From contig CM042554.1 of the NCBI GenBank assembly GCA_023630585.1, positions 2,068,695-2,132,694 on the forward strand: a stretch of 64,000 bases of DNA, in the 5' to 3' direction. The translations under genes and the position numbers were made by a program. This DNA comes from Cranoglanis bouderius (Eukaryota > Chordata > Actinopteri > Siluriformes > Cranoglanididae). Below, piece after piece: positions 57,301 to 63,433 of the stretch (positions within the stretch are counted from its first letter, which is position 1; every line of letters begins with the position of its first letter). The notes beneath the pieces are model-generated. The model did not search any database and had not been told where the DNA came from. It saw only the letters and a list, made by a program, of their open reading frames with translations.

Positions 57301-60059
57301 GTTGATGTAAACACATAAGTCACCACCGCGAGCCTTACCGCACATAGCTGCATTTCTGTCGGCACGAAACAAGGTGAGCCCATCTAGCTGAATGGCAGTG
57401 TCTGGAACTCTATTGCTGAGCTACGTCTCTGTGAAAACAAAGATGCATCAGTCTCTAAATTCACGCCACGTTGCCTGCTGAAGTCAGATGTAGTCCAGTT
57501 TATTGTCCAGGGAGCAGACACTGGAGAGCAGGATGGACGGGAGATCCGGCCGGCTAGGGTTGTTTTTAGCCTAGCATGTACCCCCGCCCATTTACCATGC
57601 TTCCGCTTCCTCGCACACCACTTACAGCATTCCCTCCCACGGCCACTGGCATCAGGCAATGCCGTGCATTGGAGGCCTGGTCCACGCAACACACCGAGAT
57701 CACGTAGCTTCTCCAGCAGATCATCATGCAGGTTGGTTGTTGCATGATTTCTGTATTTTAGCAGTGACTGGCGATGGTACACACGAACACTGATTGCTCC
57801 GATGTCCATGTGCTGTAAAAAGTTGAGCTAAGGAACAAAAATAGCACCATTTTGGATCCGGAGAGGCTGCAGTGTGCTATTGCCACGCCGCCATCTTGGA
57901 TCAGTTAAATATGGTGGATAGGTGTGAGTGCAACAGGCCGGTAGTCATTCAGGCAAGACACATGATTTCTGTTGGTTGTTTTGAAGCACACAGGGCTTAG
58001 CTTTGGGAAGTGTCGAAGATGTCTGTGAGGACATCTGCAAACTGATCAGCACATTCCTTGAGCACTCGGCCAGGTTTGTTGTCAGGACCTGCAGCTTTCC
58101 ATGGGTTAACTCTGGACAGAGTCTTCCTGATGTCTACTGCAGACAGACAAAGAACTTGGGGTGGTCTTCCCTGCTGGCATGTTGTTCTGTGTTTCGAACC
58201 ATGTGTAGAAATGCATCTGGGAGCAAGGCATCACCATCACAGACAAGGTGTAGCTTTGTAGTCTGTGATGGTCTGAATGCCTTGCCACATACGCCTTGTG
58301 TCCTTTGTGTTTAGGAAGTGACTCTGGATTCTTTCTGCATAGTTGTGCTTTGCCTCTCTGATAGCCCAGGACAGACTGGCCCTTGCTGTGGGGAGGGCTG
58401 CCTTGTCATCAGACCTGAAGGCTGAAGTCTCAGGTTTTCAGTATCGAGCACCCTTGAGCAGTCATCCACAGTTTCAGATTTGCACGTGTGGTGATGGTCT
58501 TGAAGGAAGTCACATCATCTATGCACATACTGTTGTAGCCAGTCACTGGTGCTGTGCATTGCTCCAAGTCTGTGGTGTTGTGGTATGTAGCAGCCTCTCT
58601 GAACATATTCCAGTCTGTGTGCTCAAAACAGTCCTGAAGTGCTGAGATGGTTCCCTCAGACTAGGTTCTCGCCTGTTTCAGAACCGGTTTGGCAAGTTTC
58701 AGGAGTGGTCTGTATGCTGGGATTAACATAACATAGATGTGGTCTGAGCAACCGAGGTGGGGGCGGGGTGCAGCCTTGTAAGCATGAATGTTTGTGGAAA
58801 CAAGGTCTAAAGTGTTTGTACCACCGGTTGTGAAATTAGCATGCTCGTGGTATTCTGCCAGCATTGATTTCAGATTCGCCTGTTTAAAGTGTATGGTGAC
58901 AATGAAAAATCCATCGGCATGTGCTATCTGTAGGTTACTGATAGCCCTCTACAGTTCACTTAGCACTTCTCTTGTGCTAGCGCCAGGTGGAATGTACACC
59001 GCAACAATGAGGATGGTGGTAAACTCTCAGGGCAGGTAGTATGGCCAGCATTTCAAAGTCATAAACTCCACTAGTGAAAAACAGTAGCTTGAGACCACAA
59101 TGACATTTCTGCACCATTCCTTGTTAATGTAAACACAGAGACAACTGACCCCGAGTCTTACCAGACAGTGCTGCTATCTTGTTGGCACATGTGCGGTTAG
59201 CCCAGTTAGCTGAATGGCTGCATCTAGAATGCTGTTGTTGAGCCATGTTTCCGTAAAAACAAAAACACAGCTATCCTTGACTTTACGCTGAGTAGTTAGT
59301 TGTGGTCTGGGTAAGTCCAGTTTATTTTCGAGAGAGCAAACATTGGAGAGGAGAATGGATGATAGAGTTAGAAGGCTAGGGTCAGCCTTTAGCCTAGCAC
59401 AGATGCTGGCTTGCTTACCGCACTTCAGCTGCCTCACACACTGTTTCCAGCACCCTCTCTCCTGGTCAGCAGCATTAGGCAATACCACGGTCCCAGGGCC
59501 TGGTTCATGTAGCAGCCTGAGGTTGCATAGCTCTTCCCACAGTCCATCGTTTATTCCTCCTGTTTCCCAATTGGTGTAGACTACATGTTAGGTGCACCAT
59601 ATTTGTGGACCCGAAGTGCCCACTGCCATCTTGGAAGGGCCATTTCTATCATTCTATTCCCACCTTGCACCCAGTATTCCTGGGATAGGCTGGAAGATGA
59701 AGATGAATGAATGAGTTTGTAGGCTTACAGCCTATATATTTATATAAAGGTACCGCATAATGATTATCTAACATAGGCCTGCATAGGCTATCAAAACCTT
59801 TTAATAAACAGGATATGAAAACCAAAACTCTATAATAAGAGCAATGGAAGGACACAGTGAGGACATAATGACATGCTGAAGTTTTATCATTCTCATTAAC
59901 AAAGACCACACAGACAAAGTATTTTCTCATGTGTATTGTTATCTAATCTGTCCTCCAAACTGCACATGGAAGGTCTACTTACTTGGCTATGGCAGTGAAG
60001 GCCAGGTCCACATTAAGGCCAGATCTGGCACTTGTCTCCATGAAAGGCACCCCGAACTC
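41565..60059 (-). CDS. rab26: RAB26-like small GTPase, last two exons, partial gene
   Basis: A Rab GTPase acts as a GTP-driven switch in vesicle traffic. RAB26 is known for secretory granule and synaptic vesicle roles. The exons on the - strand are 60059-59983 (77 bp) and 41667-41565 (103 bp). They join in phase 2 to 59 residues plus TAA. The first begins EFGVPFMETSARSGLNVDLA, which contains the Rab G5 box (E-T-S-A) that contacts the guanine base. The second gives the C-terminal helix (A-I-A-K-E-L-K) and a variable tail ending GCCRT, where the double Cys is the expected geranylgeranylation site. The tail pattern (K-x-R-S-M-K, then E-P-K-F-K-L-H-E-Y-V) fits RAB26 rather than RAB37. The G1-G4 boxes lie in exons right of the window. 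The 18.3 kb intron is full of transposons. The gene converges on adap1, whose stop is 7.7 kb away. Confidence 0.82.
42030..43340 (+). mobile_element. Long LTR-like repeat, copy 1 of an inverted pair
   Basis: Its reverse complement matches 52775-54448. Matching points, copy 1 to copy 2, are 42031-42061 to 54419-54448 (TTTGGAATGCAAAAGACTCT), 42107-42200 to 54020-54115 (TCTCTTGAATGTAAC), the region around 42960 to around 53100, and 43230-43330 to 52790-52880 (CCATGAAAGGGAAT). It has promoter-like and ATTAAA-type signals and no long frame, as expected of a long terminal repeat. The class is not proven. Confidence 0.55.
42062..42099. repeat. (CA)n microsatellite
   Basis: About 19 CA units inside the long repeat described next. 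Confidence 0.95.
43341..43624. other. Flank of the long repeat, unassigned
   Basis: AT-rich. ATTATTCTGGTGGAAAAGAATAAT at 43544-43567 is a short near-palindrome. Nothing else is recognised. Confidence 0.35.
44072..44268 (-). mobile_element. tRNA-derived SINE
   Basis: On the - strand an A box TGGCTCAGGTGG (44262-44251) and a B box GGTTTGATTCC (44217-44207) lie about 33 nt apart, as in tRNA promoters. A tRNA-unrelated body with TTGGGCAAGACACTGAACCC follows. It interrupts family K. It is not a tRNA gene, because the acceptor stem and discriminator end are not formed. Confidence 0.7.
44700..46518 (-). mobile_element. Tc1/mariner element, family L, nested in family K
   Basis: The ends CAGTGCCCTCCACTAATATT and AATATTAGTGGAGGGCACTG are perfect complements over 20 bases, with TA at 44698 and 46519. 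About 450 bp of unrelated sequence (about 45285-45740) interrupts its centre. Confidence 0.92.
44920..46091 (-). pseudogene. Tc1 transposase remnant (family L)
   Basis: The frame 46091-45750 holds the N-terminal DNA-binding region (VVELHKMGSGYKKIAQAFKM, ISTIREIIKKF). The catalytic centre is replaced by the insertion. The C-terminus (M-K-P-I-E-N-L-W to KGGSTKY) is at 45120-44920. Both catalytic Asp residues are absent from the visible frames. Confidence 0.85.
47110..47500 (-). mobile_element. Tc1/mariner fragment, family M
   Basis: It contains the reverse complement of a Tc1 transposase end: AGATTTTCTATGGGGTTCAA at 47452-47471 is the coding block for the L-x-P-I-E-N-L motif and sits in the right context. 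The other end is lost in simple repeats (AATTC)n at about 47500-47523. Confidence 0.6.
47561..48145. repeat. Dispersed repeat, second copy of 3821-4330
   Basis: It shares the start ACATTGTCACAAAGCAGCTT and later blocks such as CCATCCTCAGCAACAGCGAG with the first copy. It abuts the DIRS-like element. Confidence 0.6.
48146..48659 (-). pseudogene. DIRS-like recombinase pieces: catalytic H-S-T-R and a second N-terminal part
   Basis: 48659-48540 contains P-L-G-I-G-A-H-S-T-R-G, in which H-x-x-R is part of the tyrosine recombinase active site. 48540-48282 and 48263-48146 then repeat a linker and the N-terminal part (MATVLVFLQEHFSARLAPST). N-terminal sequence after a C-terminal box means two elements or an internal duplication. 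The frame 48263-47847 runs further left, into the neighbouring repeat. Confidence 0.65.
49038..49570 (-). pseudogene. DIRS-like tyrosine recombinase, N-terminal part, copy 1
   Basis: The frame 49570-49319 ends L-N-A-R-A-P-S-M-R-K-L-Y-A-F-K-W. 49367-49038 continues NPVNCAIATVLEFLQQCFSA and G-L-A-P-S-T-I-R-V-Y. These are the core-binding domain motifs of DIRS recombinases. A frameshift separates the two pieces. Confidence 0.75.
50027..50415 (-). pseudogene. DIRS-like reverse transcriptase N-terminal remnant
   Basis: Two overlapping frames share one domain. 50415-50110 reads VLSTIEKGYRVQFRARPPRF and later LLDKGAIEHVP. 50362-50027 reads M-R-P-N-L-D-M-R-H-L-N, the usual R-P-I-L-D-L-R-x-L-N block. 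A frameshift in a T-run at about 50132-50140 separates them. The palm with the catalytic Asp residues was not seen intact. Confidence 0.75.
50608..51135 (-). pseudogene. DIRS-like gag remnant
   Basis: A 175-codon frame with S-A-I-V-G-Y-L-A-M-P-K-V-E-E-V-L-A-S-Y-L, then S-A-L-V-G-K-A-Y and M-L-Q-A-Y-Q-A-D-L-L. I know these motifs from the gag proteins of fish DIRS elements. The N-terminus is not clearly defined and the C-terminus runs into a G+C-rich Arg/Pro stretch. Confidence 0.65.
51238..51343. repeat. 21-bp inverted repeat around (CA)n at the DIRS end
   Basis: CAGCCTTTGGTGCTAACATA (51238) and TATGTTAGTACCAAAGGCTG (51324) are complements with one mismatch. The loop contains (CA)n at 51270-51300 and CATA units. 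Confidence 0.8.
51646..52195. mobile_element. Small non-autonomous Tc1-type element, family G copy 3
   Basis: The ends CAGTACTGTGCAAAAGTTTT and AAAACTTTTGCACAGTACT pair. The flanking TA is damaged on the left (TGCAGTACTG). The interior matches 38199-38766. Confidence 0.85.
52196..52774. other. Intron of the RAB26-like gene, nothing recognised
   Basis: No exon or known repeat is seen. Confidence 0.4.
52775..54448 (-). mobile_element. Long LTR-like repeat, copy 2 of an inverted pair
   Basis: Reverse-complement match to 42030-43340, with extra sequence at 53280-53900 and 54130-54400 that copy 1 lacks. The A/G-rich stretch 53520-53680 (GAAAAGCAAAGCAG type) produces long Lys/Glu or Leu/Phe frames that are not convincing genes. 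A - strand AATAAA lies near 54387-54393. Confidence 0.55.
54449..54913. other. Unassigned sequence between repeats
   Basis: No exon recognised. It may extend the long repeat, because its composition does not change sharply. Confidence 0.3.
55235..55800. repeat. Insertion in LINE copy 1, unclassified
   Basis: It begins TTTTTATTGTCATTTCAACC, which departs from the LINE reading, and continues as AT-rich non-coding sequence with a short GT tract near 55769-55782. Its class is unknown. It could be a LINE 3' untranslated region. Confidence 0.4.
55809..56747 (-). pseudogene. LINE reverse transcriptase remnant (copy 1)
   Basis: Pieces in several frames: 56747-56355 (FKGTTIVPMPKKSSVSCLNN, then F-A-Y-C-P-N-R-S-T), 56331-56050 (G-A-P-Q-G-C-V-L-S-P-L-L-F) and 56021-55809 (STKFLGVHLADNLTWS). 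The active-site box that should read F-A-D-D reads F-A-D-G (about 56136-56125), so a catalytic Asp is lost. The style is that of the L2/CR1/jockey group, but the clade is not settled. Confidence 0.8.
57384..57809 (-). pseudogene. LINE ORF2 N-terminal remnant (copy 1)
   Basis: The frame contains the basic R-K-R-K-H-G-K-W-A-G-V-H-A-R-L-K segment that precedes the endonuclease in this LINE type. It then goes out of frame near V-S-A-P-W-T-I-N-W where copy 2 reads SLENKLDLPRPQLTTQR. Confidence 0.7.
57920..59640 (-). mobile_element. Non-LTR retrotransposon (LINE), copy 2, 5' part
   Basis: It starts CCAAGATGGCAGTG (about 59633, - strand), in the same orientation as copy 1 and directly upstream of it. 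59488-59174 encodes the endonuclease start (CVFVFTETWLNNSILDAAIQ). 58864-58661 encodes a middle endonuclease piece with G-C-S-D-H. The sequence enters the reverse transcriptase N-terminal region near 58100 and then stops at copy 1. Confidence 0.75.
59641..59982 (-). other. RAB26-like intron next to the splice donor
   Basis: Ordinary AT-rich sequence. The donor GTAAGT (- strand, 59982-59977) is at its end. Confidence 0.5.
59983..60059 (-). CDS. rab26: RAB26-like penultimate exon with the G5 box
   Basis: The acceptor TGTGCTAAG precedes GAG at 60059. 25 codons plus two bases run to donor GTAAGT. It encodes EFGVPFMETSARSGLNVDLA and F-T-A-I-A. The E-T-S-A motif is the guanine-binding G5 box of Rab proteins. 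Confidence 0.82.
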
Positions 60060-60091
60060 CTTAGCACACAAACACAGTTGTCAGTAATATA

Positions 60092-60537
60092 CAGTGAGGG
60101 AAAAAAGTATTTGATCCCCTGCTGATTTTGTACATTTGCCCACTGACAAATAAATGATCAGTCTATAATTTTAATGGTAGGTGTATTTTAACAGTGAGAG
60201 ACAGAATAACAACACAAAATCCAGAAAAATGCATTTCAAAAAAGTTATAAATTGATTTGCATTTTAATGAGTGAAATAAGTATTTGACCCCTTTAACTTA
60301 GTACTTGGTGGTAAAACCCTTGTTGGCAATCACAGAGGTCAGACGTTTCTTGTAGTTGGCCACCAGGTTTGCACACATCTCAGGAGGGATTTTGTCCCAC
60401 TCCTCTTTGCAGATCCTCTCCAAGTCATTAAGGTATCGAGGCTGATGTTTGGCAACTCGAACCTTCAGCTCCCTCCACAGATTTTCTATGGGATTAAGGT
60501 CTGGAGGCTGGCTAGGCCACTCCAGCACCTTAATGTG
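60092..60537 (-). mobile_element. Tc1/mariner element, family E copy 2, cut by the LTR element
   Basis: The left end CAGTGAGGGAAAAAAGTATT with TA (60090) is the family E terminus. - strand transposase C-terminus: the frame through 60525-60298 reads P-P-D-L-N-P-I-E-N-L-W to KGFTTKY. The sequence breaks at 60537, exactly where the LTR begins. The rest of the Tc1 should follow the retroelement, outside the window. Confidence 0.9.
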
Positions 60538-61339
60538 TGTTAGCTCTCTCCACTCGCTGCTCCGCGACGGAGCAGCATATCTTGCTGCTCCGCTACGGAG
60601 CAGCATATCTGCGCGCTTTCCAGCGCTATTAAAAAAAACTCTCCGATGGACATTCCATTCACAAAGACTCTGGTTTTGTTTACGTTGCCATGTGCTCTTT
60701 TGTTTTTTGTTTACGTCATGTCTCTTCCGCCACTTCCTTATTGGTCCGTTGGGTTTGTGTCACATCATGTTTCCTCCCATGTTCTGTCATTGGTTCTCCC
60801 GTTATTGTCTGATTATTGTTTCCAGGTGTCGTGCGTTTCTTCTTGTTTCCTTTTGATTACCTTTGTTACTAAAACCCCTATTTGTGTCCACTTCATCACG
60901 GAGTATTGATGAAGAATAACTGAAAGTGATTCATGATAGCTAAACATAACTATATGTCCCTGATGATACTAATAAGTAGTGACGAAGCTAAAGAATCGTA
61001 GTTTTTCCTATGTTTTTGTTTACCAGGCATTCCCTGGTTCTTGGATACACGCCTCGTGACTTCTTGGAATATTCCTCCATGTCTTTGTTTTTCCTCGACC
61101 TTGGATTATTGTCTCATGACTTCCTGGATTGTTGCCCTGTAAGTGTTTGGATTACTGACTAGCCTGTTTGGAATACCTGCCCTGTTGTTTTCTGGAACAT
61201 TGCCTAAGTTTATGTTTGGATTTTTGTTAGACTGTCCCATTTCTTTTGAAGGTTCTATTTATTTTGTGTGTTCCTAATAAACTGACAACTTTCCCCTGTG
61301 AGTGCATCCTGTTTCCCTCTTAACCCCGGTGTCGTAACA
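60538..61339 (+). mobile_element. 5' LTR of the zinc-finger LTR element (right copy)
   Basis: 802 bp bounded by TGTTA and TAACA. AATAAA at 61276-61281 is followed by CTGACAACTTTCCCC, as at other LTR ends here. The first 100 bp hold two identical 9-bp-arm hairpins. The LTR starts at a clean break inside a Tc1 element. Similar wording (GCCATGTGCTCTTTTG, GTTTACGTCATGTCTC) occurs on the - strand at 284-330 and 1673-1720. Confidence 0.85.
60556..60604. repeat. Two tandem perfect hairpins in the LTR
   Basis: GCTGCTCCG-CGA-CGGAGCAGC (60556-60576) and GCTGCTCCG-CTA-CGGAGCAGC (60584-60604) are separated by a 28-bp period. A further GCGCGC-rich patch follows. Confidence 0.9.
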
Positions 61340-61356
61340 GAATACTCCGCCAAACA

Positions 61357-61410
61357 ATGGATGCAGCGGGGAAAGTGAGGGCACGCCACGCCATGCCACG
61401 CCACATTTAA
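61357..61410 (+). CDS. Short leader frame at the expected gag start
   Basis: The first ATG after the LTR opens 17 codons beginning MDAAGKVRARHA and ends at TAA. In Gypsy-like elements gag usually starts at this place with M-D. Here the frame differs from the gag-like frame that follows, so the natural N-terminus may be frameshifted in this copy. Confidence 0.4.
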   Translation: MDAAGKVRARHAMPRHI

Positions 61411-61429
61411 AATGCCTGTTTACAATTAA

Positions 61430-63115
61430 ATTTTTTTTCCCCAATGGACCTTTGTTTATCCCCTCGACGCCTATGACGGCTTTGCCACTTGGCCGCAATG
61501 GTTTTTTTTACAGGCCCAAATATATTTCCTGAGTTTGGAGGACCCCAAGCCCGACGAGGAACAGTGGGTGGAGTTCCTCCTCTCTCGTTTGATCGGCTCT
61601 GCTCGCCAATGGGCGGAGCTTCACCTTGCCAGTGGATCCATGAAGCTCAAGACAGTTTCGGGCTTTGTGGATCTACTGGTTCGGGTGTTCAAAAGCCCAG
61701 ACTTCCAACCCGACCTCAGGACCTTTTTGGGGAAGGACCGTCTGGGCGACCGACCTAGCCACTCTTTCCTGGAACATTATGGGAGTAAGCGGGCTAACGT
61801 GGTGGCCTGCACCTCTCATCCCCAAAACCAGGAGTGTACCACCGAGGGATGCACCCGACCAGCCATCCTGCAGTGCCCCACCTGCAGGAACCAGGGAGTA
61901 AGGAGCAGCTACTTCTGCTCCCAAAGCTGTTTCAAGGGCAGCTGGTGGGTGCATAAGCGGCTCCACAGGCGGGCACCCTCAGAGCTCCAGCAGGAGACCC
62001 AGCAGGATGTCTCCTCAAGGGAGCTACAACTGGAGGTAAACATGGCAACCTCCAGCCCCGAGCTCCAGCCGGAGGCCCAGCAGGAGGTCTCCTCAAGGGA
62101 GCTACAACTGGAGGTTAACGTGGCGACCTACAGCCCCAAGCTCCAGCCAGAGGCCCAGCAGAAGGTCTCCACAGCGGACCTGCTCAGGGAGATTAACGTG
62201 GCGACCTCCAGCTCCGAGCTCCAGCCGGAGGCCCAGCAGAAGGCCTCCACAGCAGAGCTGCTCAGGCAGGTTAACAAGGCGACCTCCAGCCCCAAGCAGC
62301 ACCCAGAGAATCAAGAGGAAACCTCCTCTCCTGGCCTGCTCATATCGGAGGTCCACGAGAAAACCTCCACCCAAGCCACATTCCTGCCAGAGGTTCTAGA
62401 AGAAACCTCCACTCCTGTCCAATCCATGTCAGAGGTCCACAGGTTGACCTCCTCCAAAGTCAAGTTCAAGTCAGAGGCCCACGGGATGGCCTCTTCTCAA
62501 GCCCAGTCCATATCTGAGGTCCACGGGATGACCTCCATTCCAAGTCCTAGCCCATGTTTTAGAGCAAAATTGAGTCTATGTTCAGGTTCCTGTCCAAGTC
62601 CATGTCCAGGTTCCTGCCCTAATCCTAGTCCATGTCCAAGTCCATGTCCAGGTTCCTGCCCTAGTCCTAGTCCATGTCCAGATTTCTGCCCTATTCGAAG
62701 GCCAGTTTCTGATCCAGGTCCCAGTCCTGCTCCCAATCCGGTCCCCAGTCCTGCTCCCAATCCGGTCCCCAGTCCTGCTCCCACTCCGGTTCCCAGTCCT
62801 GCTCCCACTCCGGTTCCCAGTCCTGCTCCCAATCCGGTCCCCAGTCCTGCTCCCACTCCGGTTCCCAGTCCTGCTCCCACTCCAGTTCCCAGTCCTGCTC
62901 CCAATCCGGTTCCCAGTCCTGTTCCCAGTCCTGTTCTCACACCTGCTCCCAGTCCTGCTCCCAGTCCCAGTCTAGTTCCTCGTTCAAGTCCAGGTTCCGA
63001 ACCTGTTCCTAGTCCAGTTCCAAGTCCAAGTCCAGGTTCCGACCATGTTCCTAGTTCAGTTCCAAGTTCAGTTCCTGATTTCTATGCTGGCTACATAGGA
63101 TTGATTTCGGGATGA
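61430..63115 (+). CDS. Gag-like protein fused to a METAP1-type C6H2 zinc finger and tandem repeats
   Basis: Frame open from 61430. There is no in-frame ATG before 61640. Numbering residues from codon 61535 (Leu), upstream codons 61430-61534 and residues 1-75 resemble an LTR-element gag: Y-D-G-F-A-T-W, then F-L-L-S-R-L-I-G-S-A-R-Q-W-A-E-L. Residues 101-144 hold C-x4-C-x7-C-x2-C-x10-C-x3-C-x7-H-x3-H with LQCPTC and SSYFCSQSCFKGSW. As I recall it, this is the exact spacing and wording of the N-terminal zinc finger of methionine aminopeptidase 1, which in that enzyme helps ribosome association. Residues 150-280 are 26-residue repeats (S-E-L-Q-P-E-A-Q-Q). Residues 330-520 are Pro/Ser/Cys-rich, with an 8-residue repeat P-S-P-A-P-N-P-V. 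It ends at TGA 63113. The peptidase domain is absent. Function unknown; a nucleic-acid or ribosome-binding gag is a guess. Confidence 0.7.
   Translation: MFFPQWTFVYPLDAYDGFATWPQWFFLQAQIYFLSLEDPKPDEEQWVEFLLSRLIGSARQWAELHLASGSMKLKTVSGFVDLLVRVFKSPDFQPDLRTFLGKDRLGDRPSHSFLEHYGSKRANVVACTSHPQNQECTTEGCTRPAILQCPTCRNQGVRSSYFCSQSCFKGSWWVHKRLHRRAPSELQQETQQDVSSRELQLEVNMATSSPELQPEAQQEVSSRELQLEVNVATYSPKLQPEAQQKVSTADLLREINVATSSSELQPEAQQKASTAELLRQVNKATSSPKQHPENQEETSSPGLLISEVHEKTSTQATFLPEVLEETSTPVQSMSEVHRLTSSKVKFKSEAHGMASSQAQSISEVHGMTSIPSPSPCFRAKLSLCSGSCPSPCPGSCPNPSPCPSPCPGSCPSPSPCPDFCPIRRPVSDPGPSPAPNPVPSPAPNPVPSPAPTPVPSPAPTPVPSPAPNPVPSPAPTPVPSPAPTPVPSPAPNPVPSPVPSPVLTPAPSPAPSPSLVPRSSPGSEPVPSPVPSPSPGSDHVPSSVPSSVPDFYAGYIGLISG
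61835..61966 (+). other. Zinc finger segment, METAP1 N-terminal (zf-C6H2) type
   Basis: The eight ligands are Cys 101, 106, 114, 117, 128, 132 and His 140, 144 in the numbering of the previous entry. All are intact and no stop or gap interrupts the segment. It reads directly on from the gag-like part without an intron, as expected if it came through a spliced mRNA. Confidence 0.8.
61982..62371 (+). repeat. 78-bp coding tandem repeat (26 residues)
   Basis: The word GAGCTCCAG (or AAGCTCCAG) recurs at 61982, 62060, 62138 and 62216, and a diverged copy is at 62294. The spacing is exactly 78 bp, so the frame is kept. The units read S-x-x-L-Q-P-E-A-Q-Q with a following V-N-x-A-T-S-S. Confidence 0.9.
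62722..62960 (+). repeat. 24-bp coding tandem repeat (8 residues)
   Basis: CCCAGTCCTGCTCCCAATCC units encode P-S-P-A-P-N/T-P-V, about eight near-perfect copies and then decayed ones. The period is a multiple of three throughout. Upstream (62560-62700) a related S-P-C-P repeat occurs. Confidence 0.92.
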
Positions 63116-63433
63116 ATGTTAGCCCTCCTTCTCAGTTCAGAGGCTGATTTCACTCCCAGCTCCACTTCTAACCCAGCTCACTCCTCTATCTCCATCCCTG
63201 TCTCCTCCTCTGCCTCCAGCCCTGTCTCCTCCTCTGCCTCCAGCCCTGTCTTCTCCTCTGTCTCCAGCCCGGTCTCTTCCTCTGTCTCCAGCCCAATCTC
63301 CAATGCTGTCTTTGCTCTCATTCTCAGTTCGGAGGCTGATCTAACTCCCAGTTCCGTTTCCAGCTCCGTTTCCAACCCAGCTCCCTCCACTGTCTCCTCC
63401 ACTGTCTCCTCCACTGTCTCCGTCTGTATTTAA
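63116..63433 (+). CDS. In-frame continuation of the repeat protein after one stop codon
   Basis: The sequence TGAATG ends the previous frame and opens this one in the same frame. 105 codons follow, dominated by Ser-Pro-Val-Ser-Ser repeats, with a duplicated S-S-E-A-D-x-T-P-S-S block (63137 and 63329 regions). The single TGA may be a mutation in this copy or a true end. The frame stops at TAA 63431. Confidence 0.5.
   Translation: MLALLLSSEADFTPSSTSNPAHSSISIPVSSSASSPVSSSASSPVFSSVSSPVSSSVSSPISNAVFALILSSEADLTPSSVSSSVSNPAPSTVSSTVSSTVSVCI

Larger units (their letters stand above)
54914..57896 (-). mobile_element. Non-LTR retrotransposon (LINE), copy 1, decayed
   Basis: On the - strand it begins CCAAGATGGCGGCG (about 57896), a typical LINE start. 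Next come an Arg/Lys-rich segment and endonuclease start (57809-57384), reverse transcriptase pieces (56747-55809) and the C-terminal region (55212-54982, YRGAIDRVLTSCLIVWYGNC). A different repeat interrupts it at about 55235-55800. Confidence 0.8.

Noticed and set aside
41565..60059. Assignment of the - strand gene to RAB37
   Set aside because: RAB37 has the related G5 region, but its tail differs. The R-S-M-K segment and the CC-R-T end fit RAB26.
62497..62940. - strand Gly-Leu-Gly-Thr frame
   Set aside because: Shadow of the Pro-rich coding repeat on the + strand.
61982..62960. CRISPR-like array of regular repeats
   Set aside because: The units are contiguous and coding, with no unique spacers, and the setting is a vertebrate retroelement.
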